The notes below the pieces were generated by a model. The model saw only the letters and a list, made by a program, of their open reading frames with translations, was not told the DNA's origin and did no database searches. 64,000 nucleotides of DNA. It comes from Ralstonia sp. UBA689. Lineage in GTDB: Bacteria > Pseudomonadota > Gammaproteobacteria > Burkholderiales > Burkholderiaceae. Below, one piece after another: positions 17,467 through 26,080 of this stretch (positions are counted from its first letter, which is position 1; each line of letters begins with the position of its first letter). The stretch covers positions 91,960 through 155,959 of the forward strand of contig NZ_DBMV01000040.1 of NCBI RefSeq assembly GCF_002298975.1. Direction: 5' to 3'. A program made the position numbers and the translations under genes.

Positions 17467-19077
17467 ATGTCAATGTTCTCGAGCGACAAGAGCGCGATGC
17501 CGAAGGCCGCCGGCACCGCAATCGCTCATGTCACTGCCACGCCCCGATCGTTGTGGCCCATCGTGTTGCTCGGCGCACTGTTGGCCGGTACGGCTCAGGC
17601 GTCTCCGGGCGCGGACGGCAAGGTTGTTGTCCGCGCTGCGGCCGAAAGTGTGCACGGAGTTCCTGCATCCATCGAGCGCACTCAGATTGTCGCGGGAGCG
17701 GGGCTCGTAGACAGGCCATCCCCCAACCTTGAAGACGAGCCCCGCGACTCACAAAGCAGGCTTCCCCCGCCGTTGCGGGCGGCCGGCAATCCAGCCGATG
17801 GCCCCGGCATGGGTGACTGGGCCGTGACCTCTATCACCTCGCTGCTGGCACTGGTGATCGGCCTCGTCGCGTTCTATGCGGTGAGGCACTACCTCTTCAC
17901 GCTGAACCGGCTCTTTGGCCGGCAGCGGCATCCGTACCTGGACGTCGACGTTGCAAACTGGCCGACACTGACGGTGCTTGTGGCTGCGCATAACGAAGAG
18001 GCGGTCATCGCAGGGTCGCTGGCGTGCCTGCTGCGTGCGGACTATCCGGCAGACCGGCTCACGATCATGCCCGTGAACGATCGCTCCAGCGACCTGACGC
18101 GGGAGATCATCGACGAGTTCGTTCAACGCCATCCTGGACGCATCGTTCCTTTTCACAGAACCGGTGGGAAACCCGGCAAGGCTGCGGCGCTCAAGGATGC
18201 TTGCAGGTGGGTGACAGCCGAGGTCATCGTAGTCTTCGATGCCGACTACTTGCCGCCGGCAGGCTTGCTCAAGCAGCTCGTGGCGCCGTTCTTTGATCCA
18301 GAAGTGGGTGCCACGATGGGCCGTGTCGTGCCGCTGAACCTCGGCCGCAATCTGCTGACCAGACTACTTGATCTCGAGCGTTCCGGCGGGTATCAGGTCG
18401 ACCAGCAAGCGCGCATGAATCTCGGACTCGTGCCGCAGTATGGCGGCACGGTCGGCGGCATCAGGCTTCGGGCGTTGCAAAGTGTTGGCGGCTGGCACGA
18501 CGACGTCCTTGCCGAAGATACCGATCTTACGTATCGCTTGCTGCTTGGCAACTGGAGGACGATCTATCAGAACTGGTCGGAGTGCTACGAGGAAGTGCCC
18601 GAGGCATGGCCCGTGCGGGTCAGGCAGATCATGCGATGGACCAAGGGGCACAACCAGGCACTTTATCGCCATGTCTGGAAGATCGTGAAGTTCCAGGGGT
18701 GCGGGCTGTTTGAAAAATTGGATGGTGTCGCGTTGCTCGGCATCTATCTGATGGCGCCCATCCTGCTGGCCGGCTGGGCGCTGGCCATCCTGCTGTTCTA
18801 TATGACGGGCTTTCCGCTCCAGGGGGCCATCATCTTTGCCCTGGCGCTGATGGCGTACGGGACGCTGGGTAACTTCGCGGCATTCTTCGAAATTGCGGCC
18901 GCGGTGTATCTCGACGGCAATCGAAAGCGGATTCGGCTGCTGCCCTTCAACTACTTCGGCTTCCTTGTCAGCGCGCTGACGGTTTCGCGGGCCATCTTCA
19001 ACCAGGTGGTGGTGGACGCCATGCTGCGGCGCGAGCTGCATTGGGACAAGACCACCCGGTACCGCCAGGGGAGCTGA
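17467..19077 (+). CDS. Membrane processive glycosyltransferase (GT2, PgaC/BcsA-like)
   Basis: This roughly 536-residue inner-membrane polymer synthase has an N-terminal hydrophobic segment (about 30-46) and a helix at 122-140, then a cytosolic GT2 domain. The catalytic residues of processive GT2 enzymes are all visible: Asp in NDRSSD (205), DAD at 258-260, AED at 349-351 and the QxxRW motif as QIMRW at 387-391. Three or four membrane helices follow from about residue 420. This is the pattern of poly-GlcNAc, hyaluronan and cellulose synthases. A 5-bp gap leads to the next gene. With UDP-ManNAc made by the first gene, the polymer may contain ManNAc; that is inference. An alternative GTG start lies 3 bases upstream. 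Confidence 0.87.
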   Translation: MSMFSSDKSAMPKAAGTAIAHVTATPRSLWPIVLLGALLAGTAQASPGADGKVVVRAAAESVHGVPASIERTQIVAGAGLVDRPSPNLEDEPRDSQSRLPPPLRAAGNPADGPGMGDWAVTSITSLLALVIGLVAFYAVRHYLFTLNRLFGRQRHPYLDVDVANWPTLTVLVAAHNEEAVIAGSLACLLRADYPADRLTIMPVNDRSSDLTREIIDEFVQRHPGRIVPFHRTGGKPGKAAALKDACRWVTAEVIVVFDADYLPPAGLLKQLVAPFFDPEVGATMGRVVPLNLGRNLLTRLLDLERSGGYQVDQQARMNLGLVPQYGGTVGGIRLRALQSVGGWHDDVLAEDTDLTYRLLLGNWRTIYQNWSECYEEVPEAWPVRVRQIMRWTKGHNQALYRHVWKIVKFQGCGLFEKLDGVALLGIYLMAPILLAGWALAILLFYMTGFPLQGAIIFALALMAYGTLGNFAAFFEIAAAVYLDGNRKRIRLLPFNYFGFLVSALTVSRAIFNQVVVDAMLRRELHWDKTTRYRQGS

Positions 19078-19081
19078 CCGC

Positions 19082-20161
19082 ATGTGGTTCGTGCTGCTGC
19101 TAGGACTCAACGTGGTGGTTTTCAGCCTGCCGCTGGTGCCGGCCGCGCTGGAGTGGAAACGCCGCTCAGATGTTGACCCACTGCAAATCGATGCAGAACA
19201 TACGCTCGATGTGAAAGCGGTGGCTTCGGAATTTCGGGCGATGCTCGAGAGGCGGCGCGCCTCGGGCCGGATGGACGGTGCCCTGGATGCTCTCGGGAGA
19301 GTGGTCACGGTAGTCGGCTTGTGGGCGCCGACGCCCCTGGAGTGCGCGTTGCAGACATGCTCGCACGTGATCGCCGCGAGAGGACGCCTGATCCTGCGCG
19401 ACAACTTTGTCTTCACGCACGCCATGTACGCGACGCGCGGCGTCACCAGTGGCAGGGAGAACCACCTTCAGGCCGTGTTGGCGGAGGGGGACCTGTTGGT
19501 TTGCAGCGGCAGCGTGCTGCATCGCTGGGCTTATGCGCGCAGTGCGCACATTCAGTCGCACTGTCGCCTGCAGGGGCCATTGTCTGCGCAGCAGCAGATC
19601 CTGATCGAGGAGGAATGCCGGTTCTCTTCGCTGATGGCTGGCTCGATCTACTTTGGCGCGCAGGCTGAGAGGGCTCGCCGGGGTGGTGCGAATATCGGCA
19701 CCGGGCACCCACACGGGATCAATGGGAGTGAACCGGCGCGTGCCACCACCGACTCACCTGATGCCGGGCGCAGGATCGTGGAGGGTGACTGCACTCTCCC
19801 TGCAGACAGCTATTACGTCGGCGACCTTGTGGTACACGGCAATCTGTGCATCGGTTCCGGAGCGTGGGTGACTGGCAGCGTCAAGGCCGCGGGATCCATG
19901 TGGCTTGGCCACCGTGTTCATATCGGAGGTGCGCTGGTATGCGAGCGCGAACTTTCCATTGCCACGGAATGCGATATTGTGGGGCCCGTGATCGCGGAGC
20001 TGTCGATCCATTTGGGCTCCTACTGCGTGATCGGTGCCCCTTCGCGGCAGACCTCGCTGGTGGCACCTGAGGTGTGCATTTCGGCGGGGGCAACGGTGCA
20101 CGGCGCCGTCAGCGCGCTGGACGATGGAAGGGTCGTGAAGTCCAGTGGAGAGCCGGCCTGA
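19082..20161 (+). CDS. Membrane-anchored beta-helix protein of unknown function
   Basis: This 359-residue protein has one N-terminal hydrophobic segment (residues 1-22), a linker, and a C-terminal half with regularly spaced Gly, Ile and Val. The pattern (DLVVHGNLCIGSGAWVTGSVKAAG, then WLGHRVHIGGALVCERELSIA) resembles bactofilin/polymer-forming or hexapeptide-type beta-helices, read here in two pieces. No catalytic residues are evident. It starts 4 bp after the synthase stop and ends 1 bp before the next ATG, so it belongs to the same transcript. A scaffold role for the synthase at the inner membrane is a reasonable guess. Alternatively it could be a remote acyltransferase-like protein. Confidence 0.65.
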   Translation: MWFVLLLGLNVVVFSLPLVPAALEWKRRSDVDPLQIDAEHTLDVKAVASEFRAMLERRRASGRMDGALDALGRVVTVVGLWAPTPLECALQTCSHVIAARGRLILRDNFVFTHAMYATRGVTSGRENHLQAVLAEGDLLVCSGSVLHRWAYARSAHIQSHCRLQGPLSAQQQILIEEECRFSSLMAGSIYFGAQAERARRGGANIGTGHPHGINGSEPARATTDSPDAGRRIVEGDCTLPADSYYVGDLVVHGNLCIGSGAWVTGSVKAAGSMWLGHRVHIGGALVCERELSIATECDIVGPVIAELSIHLGSYCVIGAPSRQTSLVAPEVCISAGATVHGAVSALDDGRVVKSSGEPA

Positions 20162-20162
20162 C

Positions 20163-21188
20163 ATGCGCATCAAGTGGATGCTCTCCGTTCTGCTGATGGC
20201 CACGGCAATGGCGCTTCAGATCGCCCACGCAGTCGGCACTCGCGCGGTGGAACTGAGTCTGCAGGGCTACCAGCGACCGGACGGTGCAATCACCACCTAC
20301 CTCAGCGGCGATTCGGTTGACCCGTACTTCGCCACGAAGGCGCTGCTGGTCGCCCAAGACGCCGGACTGGATACCACGGCGGCGGCGCACAGGTGGATTC
20401 ACTGGCTGTTGCCGCAGCAGTTGGCAGATGGACGGTTCGAGCGCTATTGCTTGAAGGGGGAGCGTTTCCTGCCCTGTCGCCCGGCAGACGCAGACGATGC
20501 GTTGTTGGCCACGTGGATGGAGCTTCTCGCGCGATCTTCTCCGCCGGAAGGCATGCCGGCCGATTGGAAACGCAGTTTCGGTCAGGCCCGCCGGCATCTC
20601 GATACGCTGCGTGACAAGCGCCTGGGCGTGTACCGCATCAGTGCTGATCTGCCGGTCGCCCTGCTGATGGACAACGTCGAGATCTCCAGCGCTTACAAGG
20701 CGGTGAGCGAGTACCTGCGGCGCAGGCATGATGAAGAAGGCGCGGTGGCCTGGAAGCGCAGGGCCGAGCAGCTTGATCGGGACATCCTGAAGGTGTTCTG
20801 GCAACCGGCGCGCGGCTTCGTGGCCAGTACGCAGGCACGCAACGAGAACGAGTTCTATCCAGACACGGTGGCGCAGATATTTCCGATCCTGGCCGGAATC
20901 CAACCCCCAAACCGGACATTGGAAACCGGTTATCAGGCCTGGATGCAGCAACACCGGTTTGTTTGGCTGCAGATGTCTGAGACAGATTTTCCATGGGGCC
21001 TGGTGGCGTTGGTGGCGGACAGGATGGGGGATCAGGACGCGATTACCTGCTGGCGGGCGCGCTCCGTTCAGTTCCGGCATGGTGCGCACTGGAACGTCTT
21101 GGAGGAGACGCTGTACCTGGCATTTGAGGCTAGACTCAGCCCAGAACAGGCGCTGTCTCCTGTCCCGGCCGGCGTTCGGTGCCGCTAG
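20163..21188 (+). CDS. Periplasmic six-hairpin glycosidase-like protein
   Basis: This 341-residue protein has a signal peptide (MRIKWMLSVLLMATAMALQ then IAHA). The body is helical with repeated aromatic and acidic turns, as in (alpha/alpha)6 toroid enzymes. The acidic block PADADDALLATWMELL near residue 105, plus YRISADLPVALLMDNVEISSAYK, resembles the catalytic region of six-hairpin glycosidases such as BcsZ-like enzymes. I cannot identify a named family or a certain catalytic pair. In-frame codons extend 18 bases upstream, but the ATG at 20163 gives the signal peptide directly. By context it may trim or release the polymer. Confidence 0.65.
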   Translation: MRIKWMLSVLLMATAMALQIAHAVGTRAVELSLQGYQRPDGAITTYLSGDSVDPYFATKALLVAQDAGLDTTAAAHRWIHWLLPQQLADGRFERYCLKGERFLPCRPADADDALLATWMELLARSSPPEGMPADWKRSFGQARRHLDTLRDKRLGVYRISADLPVALLMDNVEISSAYKAVSEYLRRRHDEEGAVAWKRRAEQLDRDILKVFWQPARGFVASTQARNENEFYPDTVAQIFPILAGIQPPNRTLETGYQAWMQQHRFVWLQMSETDFPWGLVALVADRMGDQDAITCWRARSVQFRHGAHWNVLEETLYLAFEARLSPEQALSPVPAGVRCR

Positions 21189-21325
21189 GCGAAAAAAGGG
21201 AGGTAACGCGCAGACAGCCGTTCTAGACTTGTCCCAGGCTGAAAGCCAATCTTGCAGCAATTCACACAAAACGGAGGGTGCCAATGGCCCCTCTCAGAAC
21301 GAACAGCAAGCGAGGGAGGGAACAA

Positions 21326-22171
21326 ATGGGAGAACACTTTCACTTTCGCAGCCGGTGCGCGAGGACCATGTTTGGCGCGCTGCTGCTAGTTGCCGCCCCG
21401 CATGCGTTTGCAGAGGCGGAAGCGACGGCGCCGGTGGCACCGACGACCGTTGTGCCTCCCCCGATTGCTGGTTTTATTGAAGGTGGTATCGGGCATGCCA
21501 GCCTGACCGGCAGCAACGCGGATTGGAACGACCAGTACCTCCGGGGCGGAGTGCATCTGACGCCGAAAGACTACGTGACGAGTGAAGTCAGCCACCAGAG
21601 CCATTTTGGTGATCAAGGTACCTTCGTGGGCCTGGGCTACACACGCACCTTCAATGACGACTGGTATGGATTCCTGAGTGCGGGGTCAAGCACCGGTGGC
21701 TTCTTTCTGCCGCGGTACCGGATCGACGGAAATCTGTATCGCAAGCTGCTGGAAAAGAAGAACCTGGTGGTGAACATCGGATTTACCTATTACCGCGCCA
21801 AGGAAATCTATACCGACAAGACGCTCCTGGTGGGTGCTACCTACTATTTCGAAGCGCCTTGGATTGTCCAGATTGGGGCTCGGCTGAATCGCAGCGATCC
21901 CGGACATGTCCGATCGAACCGCGGGGTGGTTGCAGTCACGTATGGCCGGGACAAAGACCAGTACATCACGCTGGTGCATGACAGTGGACGCGAGGCCTAT
22001 CAGCTGACCGGTGGAGCGACGATTCTGAACGATTTCACCAGTCATGAAACCTCCCTGACTTGGCGCAAGTGGATCACCAAGCAGTGGGGTTTCAATCTGC
22101 GCGCGATCTATTATGAAAACCCGTTCTACAAGCGCAAACAGGTAGAGGCGGGGATTTTTCACGAGTTCTAG
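21326..22171 (+). CDS. yaiO: YaiO family outer membrane beta-barrel protein
   Basis: This 281-residue outer-membrane protein starts at the ATG at 21326, which has GGGAGGG five bases upstream; an earlier in-frame start exists but lacks this. The signal peptide ends near AAPHAFA. The rest alternates aromatic and polar residues as in a beta-barrel, with YaiO hallmarks: LTPKDYVTSEVSHQSHFGDQG, GLGYTRTFNDDWYGFLS and TWRKWITKQWGFNLR. It ends in Phe (FHEF), as outer-membrane barrels do. YaiO proteins are found next to GT2 synthase genes in several proteobacteria, as here. Likely role: export of the polymer through the outer membrane, or anchoring it, by context. Confidence 0.82.
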   Translation: MGEHFHFRSRCARTMFGALLLVAAPHAFAEAEATAPVAPTTVVPPPIAGFIEGGIGHASLTGSNADWNDQYLRGGVHLTPKDYVTSEVSHQSHFGDQGTFVGLGYTRTFNDDWYGFLSAGSSTGGFFLPRYRIDGNLYRKLLEKKNLVVNIGFTYYRAKEIYTDKTLLVGATYYFEAPWIVQIGARLNRSDPGHVRSNRGVVAVTYGRDKDQYITLVHDSGREAYQLTGGATILNDFTSHETSLTWRKWITKQWGFNLRAIYYENPFYKRKQVEAGIFHEF

Positions 22172-22173
22172 CC

Positions 22174-23001
22174 GTGCGACGATCCCGACCACCCGCCGCC
22201 ATGCCCGACAAAGGCGAGGCCCTTGGCTTGACCGTGATCAGCCAGGCGAGGCATCGCTCGATCGAGCGTTTGGCGCTTTCAGCGCCAACGCTCGCCGGCC
22301 TTGTGACGGTGCCGGTCTTGTTCAACCTCGCCGTGTGGCAGTTGCGAGACGAATTGAGCACCGGCTGGGCAGCCATATTCACTTTTTGGCTGACAAGGCT
22401 GGGAATTCCTGGGACGGTGGTTGAGCAAGCGACGCATCCGGCATTGTTCGAGATACCGCTGCCGCACGTTGACGTGACTGCGCCGCTACCGGATTCAATT
22501 ACGTGGCTGGTGGCGACGGCGGTCACGCTACTGGTCTGGCTGGCCGCACTGCGCTTGCGCGAAGAATACCTGCCGCTGCGCTATTTCCTGCTGTTTGTGC
22601 TCTTCATACAGGTCACGTCGCTGCTCTTTTTTGCGGTGTTTCCGGAGCGCTTTCCCCACTCGGCAACCGGGTATATCGACGGTGAGCTGAAGACCGAGTT
22701 TGGCTTCTTGCTGCTCCTGCCATGGGGGCATGCCCTGATGTATTACGTCTTCGACTTCTCTTGGCCGCGCAAGATCGGTTTAACGCTGATGACGCTCGTC
22801 TTTGTCGTCATTGCTGTGCCGCTTCAGTTGACGCTGCATGCCTATGTGCTGGCGCGGTGTTCGCTATTGCTGATGCCTTTGTTGTCGTTCGTGCTGGGGC
22901 CGACGCTGATCGTATTCGGGTCCATTGCGCTTTATGGCTGGGCGATGAGTTGGCCGCGAGAGCATGAGCTGCCAATCGGGAAACGTGGGTCCAATGGATA
23001 G
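22174..23001 (+). CDS. Multipass membrane protein, last gene of polysaccharide cluster
   Basis: This is a 275-residue (GTG start at 22174) or 266-residue (ATG at 22201) integral membrane protein. About six hydrophobic helices are visible, with central blocks YFLLFVLFIQVTSLLFF and LMYYVFDFSWPRKIGLTL. Family not recognised; it has no exosortase, acyltransferase or flippase motif that I can point to. It begins 2 bp after the YaiO stop, so it is co-transcribed. A Tyr/Phe-rich membrane protein at the end of an EPS operon could serve in polymer transfer, but this is context only. A very long inverted repeat follows. Confidence 0.7.
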   Translation: MRRSRPPAAMPDKGEALGLTVISQARHRSIERLALSAPTLAGLVTVPVLFNLAVWQLRDELSTGWAAIFTFWLTRLGIPGTVVEQATHPALFEIPLPHVDVTAPLPDSITWLVATAVTLLVWLAALRLREEYLPLRYFLLFVLFIQVTSLLFFAVFPERFPHSATGYIDGELKTEFGFLLLLPWGHALMYYVFDFSWPRKIGLTLMTLVFVVIAVPLQLTLHAYVLARCSLLLMPLLSFVLGPTLIVFGSIALYGWAMSWPREHELPIGKRGSNG

Positions 23002-23015
23002 GAACAGGATGACTG

Positions 23016-23065
23016 GGGCCTGCTGACACATGAATCGTGCGCACGTTTCATGTGTCAGCAGGCCC
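23016..23065. terminator. Very long inverted repeat ending the polysaccharide cluster
   Basis: The 19-base arm at 23016-23034 (GGGCCTGCTGACACATGAA) pairs perfectly with 23047-23065. The 12-base middle contains the 10-bp palindrome CGTGCGCACG, so the dyad spans 50 bp with only one unpaired position on each side of the centre. CTCTCTGGTTCTT follows. It lies between converging genes and is the strongest hairpin in the window: a bidirectional terminator, or possibly a protein site. Confidence 0.75.
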
Positions 23066-23172
23066 TCTCTGGTTCTTGCCTTCTGCGGCATCTGGCATGG
23101 ACGTGCTCCCGGCCGGAGCTTTGGGGCGTCCGGCCGGGCGTGGTTGCCGCTTAGGGGCACATCAGGCGCGCA

Positions 23173-24480
23173 TCAGGGGAACGCCTTCATCCCGAGCAGT
23201 GCCGCGACCGCAAAACCGGAGACGTTGGTTTCCTGGTCCGGCGAGCCGGGGTAGTCGTGGATGCCGAACGTTACCGGATCGAGCACGTTGTTCATGATCC
23301 AGGGCAGCGTCGTCGCCGGCGGCTGCATGCCCAGCGTACCGGCGCCCAGCAGCAGAATCACGTCGGAGAGCGCGTAGGCCGGATCGGTGGACGGCGAACG
23401 GATGCTGCCGTCGGCGGCGGTCTGGTTGATCAGCCATTGGACCGAGCCTGTGCTCTGCGCGTTCGAGCCGAACACCCAAGGCACGTAGCCCTGCGGGAAG
23501 ATCGTATCGATGCCGAGGTCCGGATCCAGCGGCGAGCCGGTGTCGCGGCCGACCGAATAACGCAGCTGACTGGTCATGTAAAACTGCGATGGCACGTTGG
23601 CCTTCAGGAAGTCTGCCTTGGCGGCGTACTTCGGGTTGTCCGGGAACAGCAGTGCGCCCGCATGCATACCAAGGTACACGTCGCCTTGGTCCGCAGCGTA
23701 TTCATACGGCCAGAACTGCCATGTGGTGCTGCCGGTGGGCAATTGCCACGAGCTGCCTGAGAAACCGCTCGGGTTGATGTTCTTGTTCAGAACGAAATCC
23801 AGTGCTGCGCGCGCGTTGGCACTGTACTGCGTCACCAGTGCCGTGCTGCCGGTCAGCATGCTGTGCTGGTACAGCAGGTAGACGAATAGCGCAGACGTTG
23901 CATCCACACCGCGCACGTCGTCGATGCCGGCGCCCGGCGACGTCGGGATGGGGTTGTACGGTGGGGTCATTGAATAGGCGTAACGCCAGCTTCCTTTCCA
24001 CGTCGGATCGCTCATCTCTTCGCGGGCGGCCAGCCAGGAGATGCCCTTTTCGAGACCAGTCAGGTATTTGGGGTCATGCGTTGCACCGTAGGCGGCCGCC
24101 AGACCGATCAGCGCGTACTCCATGTTGGAATCCGTGTTCGCGGTGTTGGTGTCGGCCTCGTCGGGGATCGCGCCGTTGATGTCCTGTTGCGCGAGTATGA
24201 AGTTCGCGATCTGCAGTGCGTTGGCACTCTGGGTGCTGGTAGGGCTGGTGGTCGTGCCGGTAGTGGTACCCGTGGTGGTGCCAGTGCTGGTGGTTGTGGT
24301 GCTAGTGCCGCTCTGTTTGTTGCCGTGACCCTGGCTCTGAATCTGGGCGCTGGTGCTGGCTTGGCTGTCGCCTGAGTCGCCACCGCCGCAGCCCGCGATC
24401 GCCAGCGAGGCGGCTGCGGTCAGGCTCACGATCGCGCGCTGGCTCATGCGCGCCATGCTCTGTGCTCTGTTCTCGTGCAT
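23173..24480 (-). CDS. Lipoprotein with six-hairpin-like domain
   Basis: This is a 435-residue predicted lipoprotein: signal peptide with lipobox (SLAIAGC), then GGG and a Ser/Thr-rich linker of repeated TTTG/TTTS units of about 60 residues. The body is helical with aromatic and acidic turns (NMEYALIGLAAAYGATHDPKYL, GVDATSALFVYLLYQHSML), as in alpha/alpha-toroid proteins. I start at the ATG at 24480; another at 24456 also keeps the signal peptide. It converges on the polysaccharide cluster across the long inverted repeat and shares the toroid-like look of the cluster's glycosidase-like protein. That may mean a functional link, but it is transcribed separately. Catalytic residues not identified. 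Confidence 0.68.
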   Translation of the reverse strand: MHENRAQSMARMSQRAIVSLTAAASLAIAGCGGGDSGDSQASTSAQIQSQGHGNKQSGTSTTTTSTGTTTGTTTGTTTSPTSTQSANALQIANFILAQQDINGAIPDEADTNTANTDSNMEYALIGLAAAYGATHDPKYLTGLEKGISWLAAREEMSDPTWKGSWRYAYSMTPPYNPIPTSPGAGIDDVRGVDATSALFVYLLYQHSMLTGSTALVTQYSANARAALDFVLNKNINPSGFSGSSWQLPTGSTTWQFWPYEYAADQGDVYLGMHAGALLFPDNPKYAAKADFLKANVPSQFYMTSQLRYSVGRDTGSPLDPDLGIDTIFPQGYVPWVFGSNAQSTGSVQWLINQTAADGSIRSPSTDPAYALSDVILLLGAGTLGMQPPATTLPWIMNNVLDPVTFGIHDYPGSPDQETNVSGFAVAALLGMKAFP

Positions 24481-24914
24481 GTATGTACTATTCCCTCGGG
24501 CGCAAGGTGACGCACCCAATGTTCTCAATGGACAAGCGCCGACCTACCTGTGCGGTATATCAATGTGGTGTGACTCGATTGGCACACTGAGCACCGAACC
24601 GGTGCGAGCGTCATTGACGCCCCGGTCGGCGAGGTGATTGCGCGATTGGAAGCTCATGCCGGAGACCGGCTGGCCGTGCGCTTATTCGAAGACTGGTGCA
24701 GCTGGAACGCACTCACTGTTAGCGAGGCGCAGCTTCACGAAAATGAAAAGCCCTGCACATCAACCGGCCGTTGACTGCTTTTCCCCCCGCCAACGGCCGG
24801 CTCCGATGATACCCCATTCAGGTGACACGTCCGGCATGAAACTGGTCGAATGTGACTGAACGTTCAAGCTGGCTTGCTTGCTTCAGGCGATGCCCGTTCA
24901 GTCTGCGGGCACGC
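24481..24914. other. 434-bp intergenic stretch, no gene found
   Basis: No open frame here has a recognisable product on either strand. It holds the promoter of the lipoprotein gene on the minus strand, which I cannot place exactly, and the end of the MscS gene. Nothing else stands out. Confidence 0.45.
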
Positions 24915-26027
24915 TCATGCGCTGCGGGTTTGGCGAGGGTTTGTGCTCGCCAGATATTCGGGCCCGGCCGACTCCACATCGCGGTGCACGAGCTGGATGG
25001 TGCGCGTGGGCAACGCGAAGGCCGTACCAAGATTCTCCAACCCCTCCAGGATCGACAGGTTGATGCGCTGCTGGATGTCCATGTAGAGGTTGAAGTCGGG
25101 GCTCGTCACGAAATACACCACCTCGAAGTTCAGCGCGTTCTCACCAAACTCCTTGAAATGCGCACGATCGAAGCGCGTATTGCCAGCCGCCTCTACGGCG
25201 TTGCGCACGATGTCCGGAATCTTCTGCAACTGCGCGGCGCGCGCGTCGTACGTCACCCCGAAGGTAAAGACGATGCGTCGTTCCGACATGCGTTTGTAAT
25301 TGTGGATGGTGCTCTTGAGCAGCGCCGTGTTGGAGGTGACGATTTCCTCGCCCGACAGGCTGCGGATGCGCGTGGTCTTCAAGCCCACGTGCTGCACCGT
25401 TCCGGCAATCGATTCGAAGACGATGAAGTCGCCAATCTCGAACGGCTTGTCCAGCCCGATGGCCAGCGAGGCGAACAGGTCGCTCAGGATGTTCTGCACC
25501 GCCAGCGCGACAGCCACGCCGCCTACGCCCAGACTGGCCACGAAGGCTGTGACGTTCACGCCCACGTTGGCCAGGATGGCCAGCAGCAATGTCGACCACA
25601 GTGCAAAGCGCAGCACCCACGCCATCATCGAAGTGATGACCGGGTTGCGCGTGGTCTGGCTTTGCGCAGACAACTTCTCGCGCGCCCACAGCTTCACGCC
25701 CCGGTTCAGCCACAGCGCGATCTGGAAACCGATGATGACGAACCAGATGTGGTCCAGCTTGTTGGCGAGGCGCGTGGGCAGCGCGATGAAATATGAGCCG
25801 GCAAGCAGCGCCGCCAGCCCGATGAACAGCGGATGCGTGTCGCGCAGCGCTGCCGAGACCAGGATGTCGAAGCGATATCCGGTGCGGCGCGCGCGCGCCT
25901 CCAGGCGGTTGCCGATCAGGCGCAGCAGGCTGGCCAGCAACACATACGTCACAGCGACGGTAAGTGCGGCGGCGGCCCAGTCGCGAGCCGGTATGCGCAG
26001 GAATGTGTGGGTGTCGAGCCACTCCAC
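24915..26027 (-). CDS. MscS family mechanosensitive channel
   Basis: This 370-residue inner-membrane channel opens under membrane tension to release solutes. The pore helix is clear as VASLGVGGVAVALAVQNILSD, with Gly/Ala spacing as in MscS TM3, followed by the beta-domain block GLDKPFEIGDFIVFESIAGTV. There are four or five hydrophobic helices before the pore. I choose the GTG at 26027 because GGAGAAG lies 3-5 bases before it; a GTG at 26066 is also open but has no such site. It is larger than E. coli MscS by extra N-terminal helices. No operon partner; the diguanylate cyclase gene lies 53 bp upstream on the same strand. Confidence 0.88.
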   Translation of the reverse strand: MEWLDTHTFLRIPARDWAAAALTVAVTYVLLASLLRLIGNRLEARARRTGYRFDILVSAALRDTHPLFIGLAALLAGSYFIALPTRLANKLDHIWFVIIGFQIALWLNRGVKLWAREKLSAQSQTTRNPVITSMMAWVLRFALWSTLLLAILANVGVNVTAFVASLGVGGVAVALAVQNILSDLFASLAIGLDKPFEIGDFIVFESIAGTVQHVGLKTTRIRSLSGEEIVTSNTALLKSTIHNYKRMSERRIVFTFGVTYDARAAQLQKIPDIVRNAVEAAGNTRFDRAHFKEFGENALNFEVVYFVTSPDFNLYMDIQQRINLSILEGLENLGTAFALPTRTIQLVHRDVESAGPEYLASTNPRQTRSA

Positions 26028-26080
26028 GGGCTTCTCCGTGCAGGAACACGGAACGTTGCACCGCACAGAACGTGCCCGCG

